64,000 bases of DNA from the NCBI GenBank assembly GCA_964023205.1, contig OZ026845.1, positions 1,188,001 through 1,252,000 of the forward strand, given 5' to 3'. Position numbers and translations under genes: made by a program. The notes below the pieces were generated by a model. The model was not told the DNA's origin. It was given only the letters and a program-made list of their open reading frames with translations, and searched no databases. Origin of the DNA: Lutraria lutraria (taxonomy: Eukaryota; Mollusca; Bivalvia; Venerida; Mactridae). Within the stretch, counting starts at the first letter, position 1, and each line of letters begins with the position of its first letter. Below are positions 58,930-64,000 of the stretch, piece by piece.

Positions 58930-60106
58930 TAGGGCTGGGAATTTTATTCGAATATTCGGAACTTCGACGAATATTCGAACATGAAAAACGAATTCGAATA
59001 TTCGAAAAAAAATAATATGAAATTTCAACGTCTCGAGCCAGTTTGAGTAGCAAAAAATGTTTAAAAACGGTCCATAAAAGGTGAATAAATCCCATAAAAG
59101 TCGGTCCAAAATGCGCAAAATGTCACAAACCAACTGTTTGTTGTTCGCACCATTCTCAATACCCCCATAAACACGTCAAGATAATCATAGCCTGAAGCGA
59201 TCATTTGTTAATCCGATCAACTGATGTCGATAGTCAGTAATTAGTCCAAACACGTGGTAGACAAGGATAAAACACTTAATGCACTGGTCTTTTGCGTTAA
59301 ATGATGTGCTTACAGCATATCAATTAAAAATATGAATCACTGCATGTTAATGACAAATTATGTTACGAGTTAAGGACTTCAAACGTCAGTCCGTACGCAA
59401 ATTACACGCTGCCAATTATTTTTTCATTTAATTATCATTTCGGTTTAATCAATGACTGCAAGTTGTTTTAAAAGTCGGTATCAAAGATATTAAGAATGCC
59501 GACATTCTTTAGCCCAATTTTGGAGCCCTTTTGTTTCAGTAAATAACCCGTGCAAGTTGTAACATTGTGCCCAATACACATCATCATCAAATTGACATAT
59601 TTATATAACGACATGTTTTGCTCGTTTTAACTCAATGGAAGTTAAAAACTCAACTTGGAAACCATTAATTCTTGCAAATGTAGATCTTTTAAAAAGAAAT
59701 GTTTTGACTCATAATTTCTGTTGATAAATATACGCACGTTACTCGCCACTCGTCATAGTTACCTCCCTTCATTACTTGTACATATAAACAACCAACGGAA
59801 CACAAACACATGTACGTTTTTTCTATCAAGTGTAATGTCGACAGAAATATTCATAACATCTAGAATCAATAAAAAAAATAAACAATACCGCTGTAATTAG
59901 TTTTCAATAAAAAATTAAGTTCATAGTTAAGCGCTCTTCTGAAACATGCATAGTATTCGGACGCAACATATTTCGGACACGATGTATAAGGAACAGACAC
60001 GTTCATCGGTTAAGAACAAACTAGCTAGGAAAACGAATATTCGAATATATTCGAATATTAAAAACGAATATTCGAATATCATAAACCATATTCGTTCCCA
60101 GCCCTA
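58930..60106. mobile_element. non-autonomous hAT element
   Basis: Termini TAGGGCTGGGAA and TTCCCAGCCCTA are flanked on both sides by the 8-bp target duplication TTAATTAT (58922-58929 and 60107-60114). Subterminal regions carry many copies of the palindrome CGAATATTCG or parts of it. The 1177-bp interior has no transposase, so movement would need a related autonomous hAT. Confidence 0.93.
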
Positions 60107-60114
60107 TTAATTAT

Positions 60115-61169
60115 ACATACGTCCAACCCAATCTTTCACAGAATATCTAAACAGGCTGAAAATAAATTAAGAAAATCAATTATCACCCTAAAGTGCTTTC
60201 TACGTTAAAATTGATAAAAATCTTTTTAATCTTGAACGTGTTTGAATAAAGTATCTATTTTGTTCTGTATTTTATTGTCAATTTTGATATGTCATATCGT
60301 GTACCATTCATTTGTTTATTTTATTACTTTGTCATATATCATGTGTGTAAATGGTCAAAGGCTTTATGCTGAAATGTCAATACAATGTAATTAAAATGGA
60401 AATGAAATAAGTTAATATAAAAATACACAATATAAATAGTTACAGCTGAGTTTACAACGAACAAGTATCAACATGTATATATAAATCCTCGTTAAATACA
60501 GATTATCTATAAACGTACGTAAACAAAGTACAATGGACAATTTCATTGATTGATATACATGTACGAGTATATACATTTATGTACATTTGTATAACATGTT
60601 TTATTGTATTCAATGAAAGTGTTGTTTACGGAAAGTAAATAAGGTAATAAACAAAATACAATACGTTCTAAAATATAGACATGTAATTAGAATTAATTAA
60701 TAGATATAAGCCGAAAACTGTCCATTATGTAAAATATTGGAGTGTCTGAGGCACGTAAAATAGATGTGTGATTAGAATTAATTAAATGGTATTAAAATAT
60801 GTCAAACATGTGATATGATTCAATGTCTGTAGATAATGAAGGAAAAAACAGCCAATGCTCGTGCATATTTAACCCTATAGAATATGCATATCATGGTGAT
60901 TTTTTAAGTGAAATGAAACTGTCATCGATTTCATGCTTAGTGTCCGGTACAAGTATATGTGTTCACCCGGACCTGTACAATTACCTTTTACTTCATAATA
61001 TGTCGTTTGTAGCAAATATTGGAACGAAGCTACTTTAGAAACAAAACAAAAGCAAGCTGGCATTTCTCGCTAAAAGCTGCATGGATAAGTAAAACACATT
61101 AAATATTTGTATTCAGCGAATGCACCGGCTTATCTTGTACTTTAAAATGACTCGCTGAAAAAAGAATTA
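60115..61169. other. AT-rich non-coding stretch
   Basis: Nothing recognisable was seen. Confidence 0.4.
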
Positions 61170-61335
61170 CAGTACAACCTCTACAGATTGGCCCTCTCTC
61201 GAGCAACCACCTCAATTCAACCATTTTCCTCACTGCACGATATTACTATTAATTTACCCTCTATAGAGCAACAACCTCTCTACAATAAAATATTTTGCTA
61301 CTCCCGAAGGGTGTATCTTTGAAGAGGTTGCACAG
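61170..61335. mobile_element. MITE family B, copy 3
   Basis: CAGTACAACCTCTACAG at the left and GAGGTTGCACAG at the right, with TA on both sides. The interior resembles the copy at 53792. Confidence 0.8.
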
Positions 61336-61337
61336 TA

Positions 61338-62995
61338 ACATATAAAAATTGGGATATAATTCTTTAAAACCTGTGTCCTAAGTACTGATTTTCAAACAAT
61401 TAATAGAAAAAAAGCATTCTGGACGTCAGTAAATTATTTTTCAAGCCGTTTTTGTCCCAGATTGTGTAGAAAGTTTGCTTGAGTAGAAATTATTTCCTAC
61501 ATTTTACTATAGACCCTTTCATTCAACCGATTTCATGCGCACAAGAGTTAACTCCCTTACCGGATGTGACGTCAAACGAGGATAGAAAGCTGATACTATC
61601 GATATTTTGCCGTACAGGGCGAATTCGGTTTGTTTCTCGGTTGTACAAATTACAACAAAAATTTGTGTTTTACTATATTAATAAGTTATATTGTTATCTA
61701 ATTAAGAAGACAACGTACGTTCGATATTTCATATTAATATTTATAAATGGCATTTGTTCACGGATATTTTGTCAATCATTACAGGTTACAGTAGAATATA
61801 TGTATAATCTTCCGAAGGGGTTTACAATGGCAAGTAAAAAATATATTTCGGAAATTTTGTGGTTTGCAATAATAAATTTGGTTTGTTGAAAAGAAAAAAT
61901 AATTCCATGCATAATTGTCAGCTAGTCAACTTACATATTTTGAAAAATCCACATGTTCATCTTTGTGATTTATTAGCACTTGAGTGCTTTTTTCTGTCAT
62001 ATTTTTGTCACTAATTTGTATAATCCAAGCATTGTCTCTGGTATCAATTTTGTTTGATCTCAGTCCAATTTCCAGTGTTATATATTGCATGTCTACTTGT
62101 CAGAATAACGTAAAATTGTTGACACGATCCTTACTGATTACAATTAGATAAGCAATGAGATTGGGGGGAAAACGGTCAGGGGTCTAATATAGCACCCGTT
62201 GTTTACGTATGAAAATAGTTTTCACAGTCGCCTGAGGGTCAAACATGTGTTTTCAAGATGTAATCAGCGGGTGTGATAAACTAATTAAAAATAATTGGGG
62301 TCCAACAATCAATGCATTAATTAGTGACATGAAAACGATTACCAATATCATTCTCTCTTTGTTGATTAATTCGATAAAAACATATTATTAATATCTGTTG
62401 AAAAAACTTGTGCATCTATGAAATCATAAGACAGAATATAAATAGGCGATAGTTTGCAGTGCTTTGTACGACAATGTATGATATTTCATTGTCGTATTCT
62501 TATATTGTTTCGGTGTAAAGAAATGTCTTGAGCAAGGGTTCAAAGTTTCAAAGTTGTAGTTAAAAGTCTGAAAAATAGCCACAACCTATGTAGAAAAACA
62601 TTGATAACGGATAATAATGCATTTATTTTGATATACATGTTTTTATCAGGAAGTTGGAAAAGTTGAAACTTTAATGACTTTTTTTGTGGTATAAAAATGT
62701 ATGTTGTTTAAATTTTATGACTCATTGTAGATGATCTACTTTATTAGATATCTTGATATTCTTTGAATGTTTTAATTTAGGTGTACAGTCAAGCCTGTGT
62801 TAGTGGTCACTTCTGAATAAAGGCCATGATGTGAATGCCGAAGTCCATTCGTTTAAAGAAGTAGTTGATTAATTAAAACAAAATGACCTCTGAATGAAGA
62901 CCACCTGCCAATAACAGCCACATTTCTATATCCCAAGTTTCTAAACTCATGAACTGTTTGGTATTTGGTCATATCAGTCAAGCTGAATTAATGTA
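61338..62995. other. non-coding stretch
   Basis: Contains an unassigned 136-codon open frame (61479-61889) without recognisable domains. Nothing else was seen. Confidence 0.35.
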
Positions 62996-63144
62996 CAGTA
63001 AAACCTCTCCAGAGTGGCCCATTGTAGATCAACAACCTCTCTATAACAACACATTCAAAAGTTACCTAAGTTGATATTTACAACCTCTAAACAACGGCCA
63101 ATATTTGCAGCTCCCACAGGGTGTTGCTCTACAGAGGTTGTACT
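62996..63144. mobile_element. MITE family B, copy 4
   Basis: CAGTAAAACCTCTCCAGAG at the left and GAGGTTGTACTA at the right; shorter than the other copies (149 bp). Interior CTCCCACAGGGTGTTGCTCT matches the family. Confidence 0.75.
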
Positions 63145-63531
63145 ATATACATGTAATGTACTGCATGTTGCTGTGAACAGTACTAGTCCTGTATTTTATG
63201 CCTGTTTAAGTTGTCTCTTCTATACATATATATATATATACATTTTAGTTGTAAGTTACTCGTGGCCTTTTGTTTCCTGTATTATGCTTTTTACATATAA
63301 TAGAATGTGGGATGCCTAATTATCTGATGGTTTTAATACTGGTTTTATTTTGTCATGGCATTGAGTTAAAACAAATCAAGCCGACAAGAATCAGACTTTG
63401 CGATTAATGGTGTATTGTCTGATAGACTGTGTTGGTCTGATGAAGAATCTTATCTCATCAGTTCATCCGCCTGGCAAATTTCCTCTCAGTCCAAAAAAAT
63501 TTCAAGCTTGTCGGACCGACTGTCCAAAAAG
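63145..63531. other. non-coding stretch
   Basis: A short AT dinucleotide run near 63225; otherwise nothing was recognised. Confidence 0.4.
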
Positions 63532-64000
63532 TCTCAAGCAAAATGTAACACAAGACAGAGTTATTATAACTATTACATTTGTATTAGACATTTAATTACA
63601 TCAATTCAGTAGGCTTACACACACACAGCTATATATTTATGATAATGTGAAAATTAACAACTTGACAATGTGACATTACAATATTTGTATATCATTACAT
63701 CAGTCACAAAAGTAAATCCATGTGAAAGTTCTTCATTTTATATATTCATTGCCTTTTCCACATTATAAATTCTTTCTGCAGCAATGCTTTGAGCTTGTCT
63801 CACCTCATTTTCAGTCATTTCATCAAAATGATACTGTCCTATGAATGTATGAATGTTCAGTCTGACTCCTTTTGTCTCTTTATTTTATTGGGCAAATCTA
63901 AGGCAGAACCATCTGACTTTTCAAGAGAACTTGCTATGAAAAATCCTGGTTGTATGTTATCTGGTTAAGAATAGTCGTGATCAATCTCACTAATACCCAT
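63532..64000. repeat. duplicated segment, copy 2 (runs off window)
   Basis: Direct-orientation match to 23905-24370 at about 95 percent by eye with a few small indels. It reaches the last base of the window, so the true length of the duplication is unknown. Confidence 0.8.

Noticed and set aside
61479..61889. 136-codon open frame on the plus strand
   Set aside because: No recognisable domain, AT-driven composition and no splice or promoter context; likely chance or a repeat fragment.
62785..62950. Another MITE B copy (TACAGTCAAGCCTGTG start)
   Set aside because: Only one end resembles the family; no matching opposite terminus was found.

Overview
This is an AT-rich eukaryotic genomic window with split genes, consensus GT-AG introns and a very dense load of transposable elements. 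The most informative gene is an LDLa/LRR-containing seven-transmembrane receptor of the kind first described in a snail (GRL101). The tandem-unit repeats, tRNA-headed SINE-like pieces and carbohydrate sulfotransferase are also of types I associate with molluscs. A bivalve mollusc is the best guess; this rests on family knowledge, not on a database search.

Layout. 1-4869: a minus-strand Ty3/gypsy retrotransposon (copy 1), cut by the window start, followed by a 63-bp tandem repeat. 8-14 kb: non-coding DNA with a repeat family, tRNA-like SINE heads, a tandem-unit repeat, a cluster of TGCCATGGCA palindromes, an alternating 31/35-bp minisatellite and one orphan candidate exon. 14.29-23.86 kb: inverted repeats (matching tips plus arms of about 330 bp) enclose a decayed second gypsy copy with a recognisable 3' LTR and a broken mariner. 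23.89-24.39 kb: a segment duplicated at the right edge of the window.

27853-45198 (+): a receptor gene of at least nine exons whose phases join into one open frame of about 982 codons. Domain order is degenerate LDLa, LDLa, VWA-like domain, LDLa, leucine-rich repeats, 7TM core and a cytoplasmic tail resembling a degenerate protein-kinase C-lobe. Its 11.8-kb second intron holds a DIRS-like element, a LINE apparently inserted into it, a complete Tc1/mariner element of DD37E spacing and a PIF/Harbinger-like element.

45.4-54.6 kb: repeats, a LINE fragment, a mariner-type element, a foldback element and a near-perfect 126-bp palindrome. 54762-57218 (-): a complete three-exon, 443-residue Golgi-type carbohydrate sulfotransferase, with a minisatellite in its first intron and about 190 bp of GTTC repeats just upstream. 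58930-60106: a non-autonomous hAT element with an 8-bp target duplication. The remainder holds MITE copies and the second copy of the duplicated segment.

Only two host genes are well supported, the receptor and the sulfotransferase. They are not adjacent functional partners in any way the sequence shows. Both gypsy copies share a T TTA AAC heptamer directly before the gag stop codon, which points to programmed -1 frameshifting as their way of making Gag-Pol.
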